Assembly: GCF_000003815.2 (NCBI RefSeq)
Contig: NC_049981.1
Span: forward strand, 13,443,856 to 13,507,855
DNA length: 64,000 bases
Reading direction: 5' to 3'
Source of the DNA: Branchiostoma floridae
Lineage: Eukaryota; Chordata; Leptocardii; Amphioxiformes; Branchiostomatidae
Program-made: the position numbers and the translations under genes
Part shown: piece after piece, positions 50,501 through 62,504 of the stretch
Numbering within the stretch: position 1 is the first letter of the stretch
Layout of the letters: the number at the start of each line of letters is the position of its first letter
Notes under the pieces: generated by a model
What the model saw: only the letters and a program-made list of their open reading frames with translations
Told to the model about the DNA's origin: nothing
Database searches by the model: none

Positions 50501-53500
50501 CAAAAGTTTTCTTTTTACCTTGAAAGTAAAACTGCTAGTAAGATAGCTAATTATGTAAATATATGTAAATTACATCCCTGCCGTTACTGCCTTTTGTGGG
50601 CTACTCTCACTGTCGTTTGTGTGCCCAAACTCTTGTTGTGTACTACTAACAGTGGATGAAAGGTCTTACTTTGAAAATGTTTGTACATTTCCAATGTTCT
50701 TGTCCTGTTGAGATTTTACGTTATTGAGGAAGGTTTATTCGGATAGAACAGTGCCATACTACAGGTGTGTCAAAACAAATTGACACAGTTGCCCCAATGC
50801 TTAAGATTTGCGTTTGTACCATTTCGCTTATGACATGGGCTGCCATCTTGGATTTTGACCAATTACGTTATCAAATTAGCATAGGTTATGAATATTTAAT
50901 CATTAATGCTACATGATATTTTATAAGATGTTAATGCTATTGGAAACAAGAGTGTTTACCAAGAAAATCATGACACCTTAATGTTTACGCCGGAATCAGA
51001 GAATTTTGTAAACTATGCCTGTCAGCAACCTGTTGCCATGGCAACACAAAATGCCATAAACTTATTTTATTATCTTTAACTTGTTACCAAGTATTTTTAA
51101 GGAGAAGTGAACAAGTTTTGTAGTCCTAGCTCACGTCGTTCAGCAGTTACATGACGGCAAGTGTTCCTCACTGCCATCATATGGCTGTTCCCTATTTCAT
51201 ATAAAGCAAATTAGTTTTTTGGGTGGGATGGGGGGTTGATTTTGAGATAAGACTTTACTTTTTGTATCCAAAGTCTTGTATTAACCATTTCTCAAGTGTG
51301 TGTCGAAACATTTTGACTTTGCCATTTATCGACCCCCCTAGTTCTAACCGATTCTAACCGGTTCAAACTGGTTCTGACCGGTTCAAACCGGTTCAAACTG
51401 GTTCTGACCGGTTCTAACTAGTTCTAACTGGTTCAAACCGGTTCTGACAGGTTCTAACTGGTTCTGACCGGTTGTAACAGGTTCTTACCGGTTCAGACCG
51501 GTTGTAACTGGTTCAAACCGGTTCTAACTGGTTCAATCGGTTCTGACTGGTTCGAACTGGTTCTGACAGGTTCAAACTGGTTCTGACGGTTTAAACTGGT
51601 TCTAACTGGTTCAAACCGGTTGTAACTGGCTCTGACCGGTTGTAACTGGTTCTGACCGGTTCTAACTGGTTTTAACCGGTTCCAACTGGTTCTGACCGGT
51701 TCTAACTGGTTCAAACCGGTACTAACTGGTTCTGACCGGTTGTAACTGGTTCTGACCGGTTCTAACTGTTCTAACCGGTTCAAACTGGTTCTGACCAGTT
51801 CAAACCGGTTCAAACCGGTTCAAACTGGTTCTGAACGGTTCTAACCGGTTCTAACTGGTTCAAACCGGTTCTAACCGGTTCAGACCGGTTGTAACTGGTT
51901 CAAACCGGTTGTAACTGGTTCTGACCGGTTCTAACTGGTTTTAACCGTTTCCAACTGGTTCTGACCGGTTCTAACTGGTTCTAACTGCTTCTAACTGGTT
52001 GTGACCGGTTCAAACTTGTTCTGACCGGTTCAAACTGGTTTTAACTGGTTTTAACTGGTTCAAACCGGTTCTGACCGGTTCTAACTGGTTCAAACCGGTT
52101 TTAACTGGTTCTGACCGGTTGTAACTGGTTCTGACCGGTTCAAACTGCTTCTAACCGGTTCAAACTGGTTCTGACCGGTTCTAACTGGTTCAGACTGGTT
52201 CTGACCGGTTCTAACTGGTTCAAAACGGGTCTAACTGGTTCTGACCGGTTGTAACTGGTTCTGACCGGTTCTAACTGGTTCAAACTGGTTCTAACTGGTT
52301 CAAACCGGTTCAAACTGGTTCTTACCGGTTCAAACTGGTTCTGACCGGTTCTAACTGGTTATAACCGGTTCAAACTGGTTCTGACCGGTTCTAACTGGTT
52401 CAAAACGGTTCTAACTGGTTCTGACCGGTTCTAACTGGTTCTAACCGGTTTAAACTAGTTCTGACCGGTTGTAACTGGTTCTAACCGGTTCAAACTGGTT
52501 CTGACCGGTTCTAACTGGTTCTAACCGGTTCAAACCGGTTCCAACTGGTTGTGACCGGTTCAAACTTGTTCTGACCGGTTCAAACTGGTTCTAACTGGTC
52601 CTGACCGGTTCAAACTGGTTCAAACTGTCAATCAATTACGGATCAATTTACACTATTGGTACAATGGTCCTGACAATAACAGAGTTTTTCTAACGACATG
52701 TCGTGTGAACAGTATAAAAAATAGTATAGCAACTTCCATCGTAAACACTGACCTTCCGCAATAAGTCGTTGTCGTAAAGCCAGCAGGACCCCCTTTTGCC
52801 GCAGACGGTGCTCCACATCATACAGGAAGTATCAATCGCGGCGCCAAAGTAGATAGGAGCAGGGATAGAAGCTGTACATGGGAACAAGGGTTTGCGACCT
52901 CAGTGAAACATTTCGTGTTTCCCGTTTGTCTTATTTAATCGTAGTTCATTAATTAAAGCACACAGATACTGTTTCGATTAACATTACATATGCCCATTGA
53001 CCACTTTCTGTCACTACTGTATGGAAAATGCGAAAACACAGACACAGATCAATTTCCAAAAGCAATACCTCCCCTTGAGAATGAGTACGCTCTTCCATTG
53101 ACCCAATGACCTGGACTGTGATCATGTTCATTTAATAGTTTATTTTCATTTAATGATTTAATTCTACCGCCTCTAAACTCTAGTTCCTATCACTTCAGCA
53201 CGCTAGCCTTTTCATTGACCCCATCTACCTACTTTCGTTCTGTCACCCTACTTACAGTGTATTTTTAAATAATATCATTTAGAAATAACTAAGAGGGCAA
53301 AATAAATAACATCCAGTCGCAGCATAAACAAAAAGGAAGGAAAGAAAAAGATTACACATGAATTCTAAAGATATTTACAATATGTACTTACGTGCTTATG
53401 ACAACAGCAATATTGGAAATATGTTTCGACAATTTATTTGTTATACTCACCAAAAAGCCTGGTAGCAAGGTACTGTAAACCCAGGGCGAACGGCTTGTCC

Positions 53501-56500
53501 TCAACGTCAACTACTCTGTAATACAGAAATTCAAAATTGCTCTTCACTTGTCTTAACATTACCATACGTTTTGACAATAGGTTGCAGATCAGTTGAATGT
53601 CGACGTCTGTTTTCCTATGCGTGTATGTGTGTGTTCATTAATGCGCGCATATGTGTTCATGTGTTCAAACGTTCTCAGAAACAGGTTGTTTACCTTATAA
53701 GCACCATGAATGCCGGAGCCTGTCCTATGGCGGTGACTATGGCAAGGAAGAACATGTACACGACAAACGGAATAGCCTTCGCTGTGCAGGGTGTTGGGCA
53801 CACTCCCGGTGTCGCGTGTAATCCACCTTTGATGCACGCACAACCAGTGTAGTTCTGCGAAAATGTACATGTACATTGTTACTAACTAAAAGTGTAACAT
53901 TGCATAAACGTTTGGTCTTTCATAATGTTTTCCATGGGTAGTACACAGATTTCAAGAAGCTACACGTTTGATGGCAACATAACATAATCAAAACTGAATG
54001 CTTTTGCTACAACAAATCTTGCTACAACAAATTGAAGTTCTCACACCTCCGTACAATACATCTTTTGTTAATTTCTTGTTTCAGTCACTTTATGAAGTTG
54101 TAGCTTGTTCTGTTCTGCATATAACTATGCATTTTTATGTCTTCCTGAGGGCCAAGTCTGGCAACAGCTTTGGCCCTGGGCTAAACCAGCGTTATCACAT
54201 ACATGTTTTTACTTGTTATACCATTTCAATTTCGGCCACCTGTACCAACGCTGGACCATGGCCAGTTGGAACAAACTTGCACACACACCACGACAAGTAA
54301 ACAAACCAACAAACAAGCCGAGGAAGTAACAAGCGCAACCTAACCGTTGGAGTTATCCCGTCAGCCGACATGACCGTTCCCGTGCAGCTGGCGAAGCACG
54401 GGCTGAAGTATGTGATCCAGTCGGCGCCGCACACGGGTTCAAACGTGGTCTCCTGGCAGCCGCAGTGCCCGTTACACATGTTCGGCAGCGTGATGTTGAT
54501 CATCCACGGCGGGATCATCATGCCCGTGCCGTTCCCGGCAGGTGAGGCTGTAGATGTGTAGGCCGTGGTGTGAACCATGTCGTGATGGAGAGGGGGAGTA
54601 CTGTACAGGTAAGCAGCTCTTCCGTCGGTCAAGTTGAGGAGTGAGGTTGCAATCGGTGTGGGTACAGCCGGAAGTGTTGTCATGGTGATATTTGACGTAT
54701 TTCCCGCCATGAGACCAGGAGCCATGTCAGTCAGTCCGGGAATGAACCCATAGAAACTGTTCGGAAATAGGATACAAATCTATTTTAGTGATGTTGATCA
54801 TCAAGGAGCTTTAATGGTATGGTAGCTGTCCACAGTACTGAAAGAGCATTCAAGACAAAGGTTATACCACAAGAATGACTATGATATGCTTGAGTGCGAA
54901 ATGTAAAGTAAAATTGTGAGTAACTCACGTGGATGTAGAATCAAAAACTTCAGCAGTGATAACTGGACAAGAAATTAAGCCAAGACATTTAATAGACAAA
55001 ACAACTTTGAACGTAAGTCCTTATAAAGTGCTTTCTCTTTGCCTTTGTTAAACTTGTTGAAGTGATATTTGCCAACTTTACCTGACATACGGCAGAGTTA
55101 CGCCTGCCAGGTACATGTTGGGACACTGAAACGTGTACAGCACACAGAACATGGCGAAGGAGACGATCTGGGTGCCGAAGCAGAAGTTGATGCATCCCGG
55201 CAAGCCCCATTTGAAGCGCTTGACTAGATAACCGCCGCCGATGATGCCGATTGCAGCGCCTGGGATACTCGCAACACCTGGAGTGAATACATGCGTTGGG
55301 GACTGAATACAGAAGGAACTCAAACGCACTTATGGGAGACATTGTTTCATTTGAAGATAGCAAACCTAATGGGCGGTTTGAAAGCAACTTGCCGATTGGC
55401 TGGCTGTCATCCTACACGTTCGTCAGTCACAATCATCGTGAAGCGTGACAGGTAGTTCAGTGTAAAATCTCTAACTGTTGCCGCGCCGCGCATGATGAGG
55501 TTAAACAGGTGATTCAGTGTAGTATAACCAACCTGGAAACCAGACTGTAAGGTTTATCCACGTGCACTCGCATCGAGAAGGACCATACTACTAGTATTTT
55601 CGATAAGTATGGCTTTTTTTCCAACAATTTTTAATGTGGTTATCTCCAATCACGGGACTTCCATTTAACGCCCGAAGCTAGCGGCTAACCAAAGCTAGGT
55701 ACTCATTTTCACATGAGTTTAGTGATTTTCCTAAGGGAACAGGAGACATATTGTTTCCTAAGGGCACAAGATTGGTGACATATCAGCGGATTTGACCCTC
55801 TGGGTTCCGGGACAACCACCATGCGGCCACACCACACAAGCTCACAATACATAAAGACACAAATACAGACACAGAACCACATCTTACCGACGAGGAAGTT
55901 TGCCTGGGATGCGGACAGACTGAAGGTGAGCTCCATGTACTTGGGAAGGAAAACAATGACAGCATGAGTGATGTTGATCTCGAAGATGCCCATGATATTG
56001 ACACTGATGAACACAAGGTTGAACAAGATCCTCTTCAGAGCCTTGAAGAACCCTGCAAAGACATGCAAAACATAGTCATATCTCTAGTTACCTCTAGTTC
56101 CAAAATGAAGTATGTTATCATCATCACAATTATTATCATCATTATTATTATTATTATCATTATCATCATTATCATTATCGTCATCAATCTCATCACCATG
56201 TTCATTATGATAATCATCATTGCCGTCGTTATTATCATCCCCATTATTATCTTCACCATGATCATCGGTATGATCACACTCATCATAGTAAATCGTCATC
56301 ATCGTCATCATCGTCATGAAGAATATTAATCAAGCACAAGTATAATCTTTCTCAAGAGCTATTATGATAGTAAGATTACCCATTCGATTGTAACATCTGA
56401 GGATAAAGTATCACATTTTTCTGTCTACTATGTTGCGCTATCTTATTTTTCATTGCGCTTGAGCAGTATAACCTTTCTAGGGTAAATGCTGTATCATGCA

Positions 56501-59500
56501 AGAAATGTTGTTTTGCACTAGATTTGTAAACATCCACCTTGCGCAGTACATAGCCTACAATATTATTTGTCGGCTACTTAACAGTTCAAACATTGCTGGA
56601 ATGCTCAGTAGATGTTTGTAAATGTTTTGGTTTGTTTTGTTTTGTTTACTGGGCCTTGCGTGTAATGTAGAAAGGCGGTCGCCATTTAAACATATAGAGA
56701 GACCACTAATAGTTTACCTTAACTGTCATGTACATACTCAAAAGAGACGGGGTGTCTCGAGTGTAGAGTAATTAGATCAACAATCTCAATGGGCGGAATT
56801 TATAACCAAACTGTTTTTATAGTGATGCGGTGGCATTCCATACGACTTGCTATACTGGCATGACAGTTCAGACGGCAGGTCACACACAAGAGATAACATA
56901 TGAATATAATGTCCGTAAAACTCACCAAAGAAGATTTCCTTCGCTGTTTTTGTCTGCATAATGTCCTCTACCTTTTCGTCTTCTTCGTCTTCATCTTCTT
57001 CTCTGATGGTGTCCATCTTCATTTGTTCGGGGTTCTTCGTGTCTTCGTGGGGCTTCGGTAAGGACCTCGGGAAGAAGAAGAAAGGGACGGCCACGAGGAA
57101 GAGGAGGAAGCTGCCGATGAGGAGGCCAAGCCACCACGCCCCGATCCACCGGGGGTCTCTACAGACGGCACGATAATGATAAAACACAAAATGCCGGGTC
57201 TAGTCTTCTCCTTAGTGTGTGCCAATGGACCAATAAGAAACTGCGATCAGTATTTGTTAGGTTTCAGCGGCCTTTCCATGACATAGAACCTTAGTACCAT
57301 TTATACGCCACTGATTTATAACACGTGAACTAGATATTCCTATTCAGTTTGGAGCTCACAGTCGTTGTACGATATTCTATCAGCGAAACTGTTACAGAAC
57401 AGACAGTCGACAAGAATCTACGCAGGCTTTTACCTCATCATACTGCGCTAAATTTTCTGCGACACCTTCACGACTGTTGCAAGAATAGTCTTAAATCTAT
57501 TGTACGGCGAATGTGAGCGAGCAAGCGTTTAGCAAACGTCGCACGATTGTTGCACGACTGCAAACTAAGCCATTCGTCGGAAAGTCGTGCATTTGTCCTG
57601 CAAAATTTAGCTGTATTGGTACCGAAAAGAAGGCTGTCGTAGATCCTGGTCGGAGGTTGGTTCACAGACAAGTTGAAAATCTCACGACACCAAAATCGTA
57701 CGACGACCCGAATACGACAGTACCCTTTCTAACAGCTATTCTTACGATGGTGTGATGGTGACCAAATCCACGTCGACCCTCCCTATGTCCACGAACATGT
57801 TGACCATGACGGCGCTGACGATGAAGCCGGCGGCGGGAGACAGAACCAGCATGAACCAGGAAATTGCTACAGAGACAACGGGCAGGTACATGGCAGTAAG
57901 CCGTCATTGCAAGCTCTACGTACATATCAATGCAGAACTAGAGTTCTTACCTCCATGAAGAATGGAAGTATTGTTTTTGGCGTGTCCGTGTATTTGTTTG
58001 CCTGTTTGTTTTTCCGGATATTTGTGGTCAACATAACTTTAGAACCTCAGGATGGATTCTAATGATATTTGTTATGTGGATAAGGGTTGGGAATACAAAT
58101 GTGAAGGTTGGTGTTTGACCTTGTTTCAAACAGGATTGCTCTTTTTTATGAATGATGATCGACCTTCTGGTCCAGCCTGCTTCATAGGATTATTTCCTCA
58201 CCCATGAAATGTTATTCGACAACTAATGATAATCCAATGTATTTTTGTACTCGTTTTTTCCACTCTGTACATTTTCACGTTGTACCAGTGCCGATATAAA
58301 CTACACTTGAAAACAGTTGTAGGAAACTAACTGGTATAGGCTGAGACTATAAACTATGTACATTCTTTGCTGGATTTATACTTACATATATACAGTGACG
58401 CGCTGTTCTTTGGGGCGTGGTCATCCAGATAAGCCACGCCTAAAGTCATCATCGGGGTGGAGCCTGCTCCAATCAGTAACTCTCCTAGCATCAGTACACC
58501 GTAATATGAGCTGCCTGCAGGTAGGAATATAATGTCGACGAAGGCAATTGGTCAAAGGTTACACGAGGCAAAAAATGACTTGTCCTGCGACGTTCCTAGA
58601 ACACAGTTTTGCCCTAGGACACGCGCCGCGCGTTGAACGTCGCAGGACAAGTTATTTTTTTGCCTCGTGTAAATTCGTCCAAAGTTGATACCATCCCCGG
58701 CCCGGCCAGTCTATTATTGTGGAAATGGTCAGACACATAGCATAAGCAATTGGTCGAACGTGACAGGAAGTGTGTTTTTTTGTGTGTGCCCTGATAAAAG
58801 CGCCTTGCCTGATATAAATGTTATCTGTTCCGTTAAAATGGCAGTTACATAGCTTATTGTATTCAGGACCGGGTCACAACCATCGAACGATCTTTGGACT
58901 ATCGCAAAATAGAGGCATGTTTTGGATAGCTGTGTATATGTCGTACAAAGTTCGTCGGTCCTTTTTTTTTACAGAAAACGCTGCTTTGGATTCTTATCAG
59001 CGTTACGTTTCATCATAGCCTGATTGCAAATCATACGACGTCAACATTTCACGACGTCCTACGACGAATATAATCGACGTCGTTCCTTTGCAAAGCTCAT
59101 TAGTTTGTTATGTTACATTTTATTTCCAAATGTTTATTCAACGAAACCGAAAGAATCACTCTGTTTAGAGAAGCCACAAAGACTTATCCGAACTTACCCA
59201 CATTGACAGACGAACAGAAAACCACTTTTCTCTTGAAATCGCAGAACCCACAAATTTTAGAAAAGGTGGGGCTTTTCGTCTCCCTCTGCTTCCAAAAAAG
59301 AAGTCAAACCCAACCTGTCTAGAAATAGCAACACTAGTCTAGTATTACAGTAGAATATTGTTCATAACTATCCATTGTCACTTGTATATCTACTATGTTT
59401 ATACCATGTACATTTACCTGCAATAGGCCCTCAGGCACACAAATATACTTCTATTATTAGTTATACGCCTTGTACATTTGTAGTTGTTTGCATGCTAGGC

Positions 59501-61048
59501 AAAACGAATCGATCAAAGAGATTCCTTACCGCCAGCGGCAGACTCCTGTGCTGACGTGCAGACGTCATTCTCCTCAGCAGCGTGACCGACATGGCAGGTG
59601 TTGGTCGTGTTGTCCAGGGAATGGGCTTCATAATCATAGCTACAAACAACAGACAGCTACGGTTTACATTTACATTTGAAGTAACTTCATAGGGAGCTTG
59701 TGTGACGTCATAATGATGTAGAATGAAGTACCATCAATCCCCATAAATCGACCATATGAAAAGGAATTTAGATGAAAGCTTGTGTATTACTAGCATGATC
59801 ATGCACGAAAGTTTCGTGACCCGATCGATCCTCGGATGTTTACGTCTACTTGTCCTGAGTGCTCAAGAGGACCTCTAGCGGATAAGTGGTGGAGAGATCA
59901 GCGGTGGATTTTTTATGAGAGACCTTTGTAAGCCCTTCAATCATTAAGCGCTGCTGAAAGATTGTTAAAAGATTTGTCAAATTTGTTCTTATGTAGTATA
60001 TTAATGCTTTTCCACTCAGTTCAAAGCGACTTAACGTGATTGGTTGATAAAACACTAACTTTCCCATGAAGAAGTGCGGCATGGCCATTAGGAAGGAGCC
60101 CAGTCCCATGGAGCATGCGCCGAGGCCGAGGATGACTGGACGGTGGCTTTTCCCGCCCAGATAGCTGACGAAGGCGACAACACACAGCGCCGAGAACTCC
60201 GCTCCGCTGGCCAGGGAACCGGTGGACGAACTGTTCAGCTTAAACTGCTTCTCTATTGACGTTAGCACGCCTTTGAAGTAACCATTTTGCACGAATCCCT
60301 ACAGAAATGAACAAAGGAACAAAAGTGTGAATCAATATTTTGAGGACTCAATGGAGTGTGTGATGCCGTAGATATGATTATTCTCCCAGAAAAAGTATTT
60401 ATAATGTAACTATAATTGTATCTCATTGGTTTATTTCATTTACTTCACAATTACGAAAATAATGATATATTGTTATGGAGAATTTTCTTTTTGTTGGTGA
60501 CAAAGTGTCTGCCTATCGCTATCATGGCACATGTCAATGTAGTTCTCACGCCTTTTCAAGGAAATAATTTTTGACCTAAAGAAAGGATAAATACCACAAT
60601 CTAATTCTTTAGTCTTCCTGAAATATCCCTCTAACATCTATTAAAATGTGTTGAAATAAGTTTCTGTGTTAACAACATGAAATGCAGTAGAAGTGACAGA
60701 GGCACAGTCAACATACAATTTCAAACTTTGCTACCAAACCCTAATTATTGACATTTAGACTTTTACAAAACAGTATAAAGAAAAGGAAACGCTATTATTA
60801 TGTCAAAGTTTTCTGCATTGACTAGTTCTCAAAACAGTGAATACTAAAAAAATTCTTACCTCGAAGAACATGAGAAAGCAGAAGAACAGGAGATACCATC
60901 TGACGGAGGCGAGCCGCTGGAGGCAAGACGGCCTCCATCCTCGGAGTCCGCACAGTCTCTCCTCTCGGGAACCTTCGTCTCCCGACGGCAGGAGATCGTA
61001 CCTCTTCGGTAACTCTCCGTTCCCGTGCTCGCCCGTTCTCGTCTCCAT
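47579..61048 (-). CDS. SLCO: SLCO/OATP-family organic anion transporter (13 coding exons)
   Basis: Twelve-helix plasma-membrane exchanger of amphipathic organic anions. Coding exons, 5' to 3': 60860-61048, 60060-60298, 59530-59639, 58386-58514, 57746-57866, 56926-57158, 55888-56052, 55082-55277, 54345-54756, 53694-53854, 53451-53515, 52753-52871, 47579-47824. All phases agree, giving 794 aa. Family marks: [15 protein letters not shown] (the OATP signature at the helix 6 boundary), [20 protein letters not shown] in the first large loop, a ten-cysteine Kazal-like loop, and [18 protein letters not shown] near helix 11. The subfamily cannot be fixed by eye. The last intron (4.9 kb) is packed with tandem repeats. 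Confidence 0.94.
48320..50055. repeat. 183-bp satellite, about 9.5 copies, in the SLCO last intron
   Basis: The landmark CTGTTATTTTCCTGTCGAG recurs at 48361, 48544, 48727, 48910, 49082, 49265, 49448, 49631, 49815 and 49998. The spacing is 183 bp except one shortened (172) and one 184-bp unit. Most units carry CTGTGTCAA-AACAAA-TTGACACAG, a perfect 9-bp stem. The copies are very similar, indicating recent homogenisation. Confidence 0.95.
50693..50815. repeat. Detached partial copy of the 183-bp satellite
   Basis: Starts TTCTTGTCCTGTTGAGATTT and runs through TGTGTCAAAACAAATTGACA to AAGATTTGCGTTTG. It is the same unit as the array ending at 50055, separated by about 640 bp of unrelated sequence. 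Confidence 0.9.
51340..52626. repeat. 10-bp tandem array GGTT-S-W-R-A-C-Y (about 129 units)
   Basis: Uninterrupted, slightly degenerate decamers such as GGTTCTAACC, GGTTCAAACT, GGTTCTGACC and GGTTGTAACT. Junctions alternate between AACCGGTT and AACTGGTT. It lies in the last SLCO intron. Reading frames across it are by-products of the period. Every unit presents a CYGG core, so half-sites recur exactly every 10 bp. Confidence 0.97.
53694..54756 (-). CDS. SLCO: SLCO exons 9-10: extracellular Kazal-like loop and next helix
   Basis: Exon 9 (54345-54756) encodes a serine/threonine-rich, N-glycosylation-prone extracellular stretch (NTSNIT, NLT, NIT), then the cysteine cluster [20 protein letters not shown] and [11 protein letters not shown]. 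Exon 10 (53694-53854) adds GCACIKGG and GVCPTPC and enters a helix ([19 protein letters not shown]). Ten cysteines match the disulphide-linked Kazal-like loop between helices 9 and 10. The loop before the cysteines is about 100 residues longer than in typical human OATPs, by rough comparison. Confidence 0.9.
56113..56325. repeat. ATC/ATT trinucleotide-rich simple repeat
   Basis: Long run of ATTATT and ATCATC triplets just upstream (in gene sense) of SLCO exon 7. It produces open frames of Ile/Met or Asp/Asn runs that are not genes. Confidence 0.9.
56926..57158 (-). CDS. SLCO: SLCO exon 6: OATP signature and acidic cytoplasmic loop
   Basis: Residues about 263-340. It opens with the family signature [20 protein letters not shown], continues as helix 6 ending FFFFPRSLP, and then encodes the central cytoplasmic loop. 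That loop contains an uninterrupted acidic run ([11 protein letters not shown]) before the TKTAKEIFF entry to helix 7. Confidence 0.93.
57446..57612. repeat. Possible small TIR element in SLCO intron
   Basis: GCTAAATTTTCTGCGACA near the left end is loosely inverted at the right (TTTGTCCTGCAAAATTTAGC). The interior repeats TCGCACGATTGTTGCACGAC-like blocks. No target duplication was found. Confidence 0.4.
58559..58672. mobile_element. 114-bp hairpin MITE in SLCO intron
   Basis: TTACACGAGGCAAAAAATGA and CTTGTCCTGCGACGTTC on the left are inverted on the right as GAACGTCGCAGGACAAGTTA and TTTTTTTGCCTCGTGTAA. Arms are about 37 bp with one or two mismatches. It has no coding capacity and the target duplication is unclear. 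Confidence 0.75.
60060..61048 (-). CDS. SLCO: SLCO exons 1-2: N-terminus and helices 1-2
   Basis: Exon 1 (residues 1-63) is a cytoplasmic, charged N-terminus followed by [14 protein letters not shown], the start of helix 1. Exon 2 (64-142) continues with [19 protein letters not shown], the conserved 'G.v.sv.TsIEkrF' segment. It then runs through [20 protein letters not shown] and [20 protein letters not shown]. The ATG at 61048 is the first in frame and precedes helix 1 by about 50 residues. Confidence 0.92.
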
Positions 61049-61854
61049 GACTTCTCGTTCTGTGAACCCGATCAGACCCGAGAAACAGTTTAAAGGGAGT
61101 CTATGACGTGTACCAATCTTTAAGTCATCACGTGTTTAGCAGCGTAGTTGCAAAATCATGTCGTCACAAAACTACTTCGCTAGTTAGCCTATATACTAGA
61201 CAAGAATTGATGTGAATCTTGATGCATGTCTGAACTTTTAATAATATAACAGCACGTCATTTGGTGAGAATAGATTTTTTTCTTTAATTGAATGTTTGCT
61301 TCTTTCAGAAGGGAGATGGACAATATTTGAGTGAACGCCGTTCGGAGGATCGCAAACACACCTCGGCTAAGTGGCCTGGAAGCCGACCCAAGGTCGCCAC
61401 GGTTGCTTACATAACTGATACTTGTGTCCAAAATAAAGGCTTCCCCGTCTGTCCAAATATTGTAAGATTTTTGTAGCGATATTAGCGTCGCGTCCAGTGG
61501 CTCCTGACCGTTCAGTTGCTCCGTTTGACAGATAAAAAGTTCAATGATATTTGCAGGACAACGATGTGCCAAACACATGCTTAGGGCGTTATCAGAAGAG
61601 GTACAAATAAAGTTATTCTGTCGTATAACGTTACACGAACAAATCGTCGACTCAGTGTTTTTCACAAAACGAAGCGTTTAAGAAAGATTACATTTCAATC
61701 TTGCTTAAATCTCGATACTTGACATGGCCACAGTAACATACGGCAACGATTAAGACAAACGCCAGTCAAAGTCAAAGGTCTGAAAGTTCAGCTGAACGTA
61801 AGGACAATGCCCTTGCTAAAGGCATTTTGGTCTCTATGACGCGTGTGTCCCATG
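61049..61854. other. 5' flank of the SLCO gene
   Basis: Includes the transporter 5' UTR and presumed promoter. I could not place a transcription start, TATA box or upstream non-coding exon. Reading frames here have no recognisable family features. Confidence 0.5.
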
Positions 61855-62096
61855 TACGAGGGGTGATCAATAAGTTCTCGGCCTAACTCAGAAATAATAA
61901 GCACAACTCAAATTTTGAGGCACAACTTTATAGTATGAAGCCTTTTATCAATATCCTCCAAATTACAAATCATTGGAGTCATTACTTTCCAGGCATTCGT
62001 TTTATGCAAATTAGAAGGTAAGTGGCGAGAAAAAGAAGGGTGAAGTGTGATCAGACAATTTGACCCGCACACCTCAGGTTTCAGATCGATTGTCCA

Positions 62097-62404
62097 CTTT
62101 TTTTTCGTTATCCCTTACCTAACGTTACTGGGTGTCGCCTGCAACGCAATGATCACAGTAATTTGAACTTTGGTACACATTTATATAAGATTTTATACAA
62201 GTACGTGGGATTATCAATAAGTCCTCGGTTTTGCGGAGAAATAATAAGCACAGCTCAGATTTCGAAGCATAGATGTCAAGTATAACGTCTTATATAAATC
62301 TTTACCAAAATTCAAATTATTTTGATCATTACTTTGCAGGCGACACCCAGTAATGTTAGGTAAGGGAGAAGGACAGAAACGTGGACAATTGACCTGACCT
62401 GATG
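62097..62404. mobile_element. Related TIR copy nested inside the mariner-like element
   Basis: CGTGGGATTATCAATAAGTC from 62204 (preceded by TA) is a diverged relative of the outer TIR and also has the AGAAATAATAAGCACA block. The flanking segments CTTACCTAACGTTACTGGGT at about 62114 and its inverted version at about 62346-62364 form a second inverted repeat. The right end runs into the gap. Confidence 0.6.
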
Positions 62405-62504
62405 NNNNNNNNNNNNNNNNNNNNNNNNNNNNNNNNNNNNNNNNNNNNNNNNNNNNNNNNNNNNNNNNNNNNNNNNNNNNNNNNNNNNNNNNNNNNNNNN
62501 NNNN
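62405..62504. other. 100-N assembly gap
   Basis: Exactly 100 unknown bases within the nested inverted repeats, probably a placeholder of unknown true size caused by the repeat. Confidence 0.98.

Noticed and set aside
51493-51813. Frame of NRFEPVRTS-like repeats on the minus strand.
   Set aside because: By-product of the 10-bp array; low complexity with no gene signals.
48320-52626. Considered whether the repeat arrays could be CRISPR.
   Set aside because: The units are contiguous tandem repeats without unique spacers, in a eukaryotic intron.
54930-54965. Possible small extra exon between SLCO exons 8 and 9 (donor-like CAC/GTGAGT).
   Set aside because: In the required phase it contains stop codons with either acceptor considered, and exons 8 and 9 already join in phase.
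56035-56329. Frames of Ile/Met or Asp/Asn runs.
   Set aside because: Translation of an ATC/ATT simple repeat in an intron.
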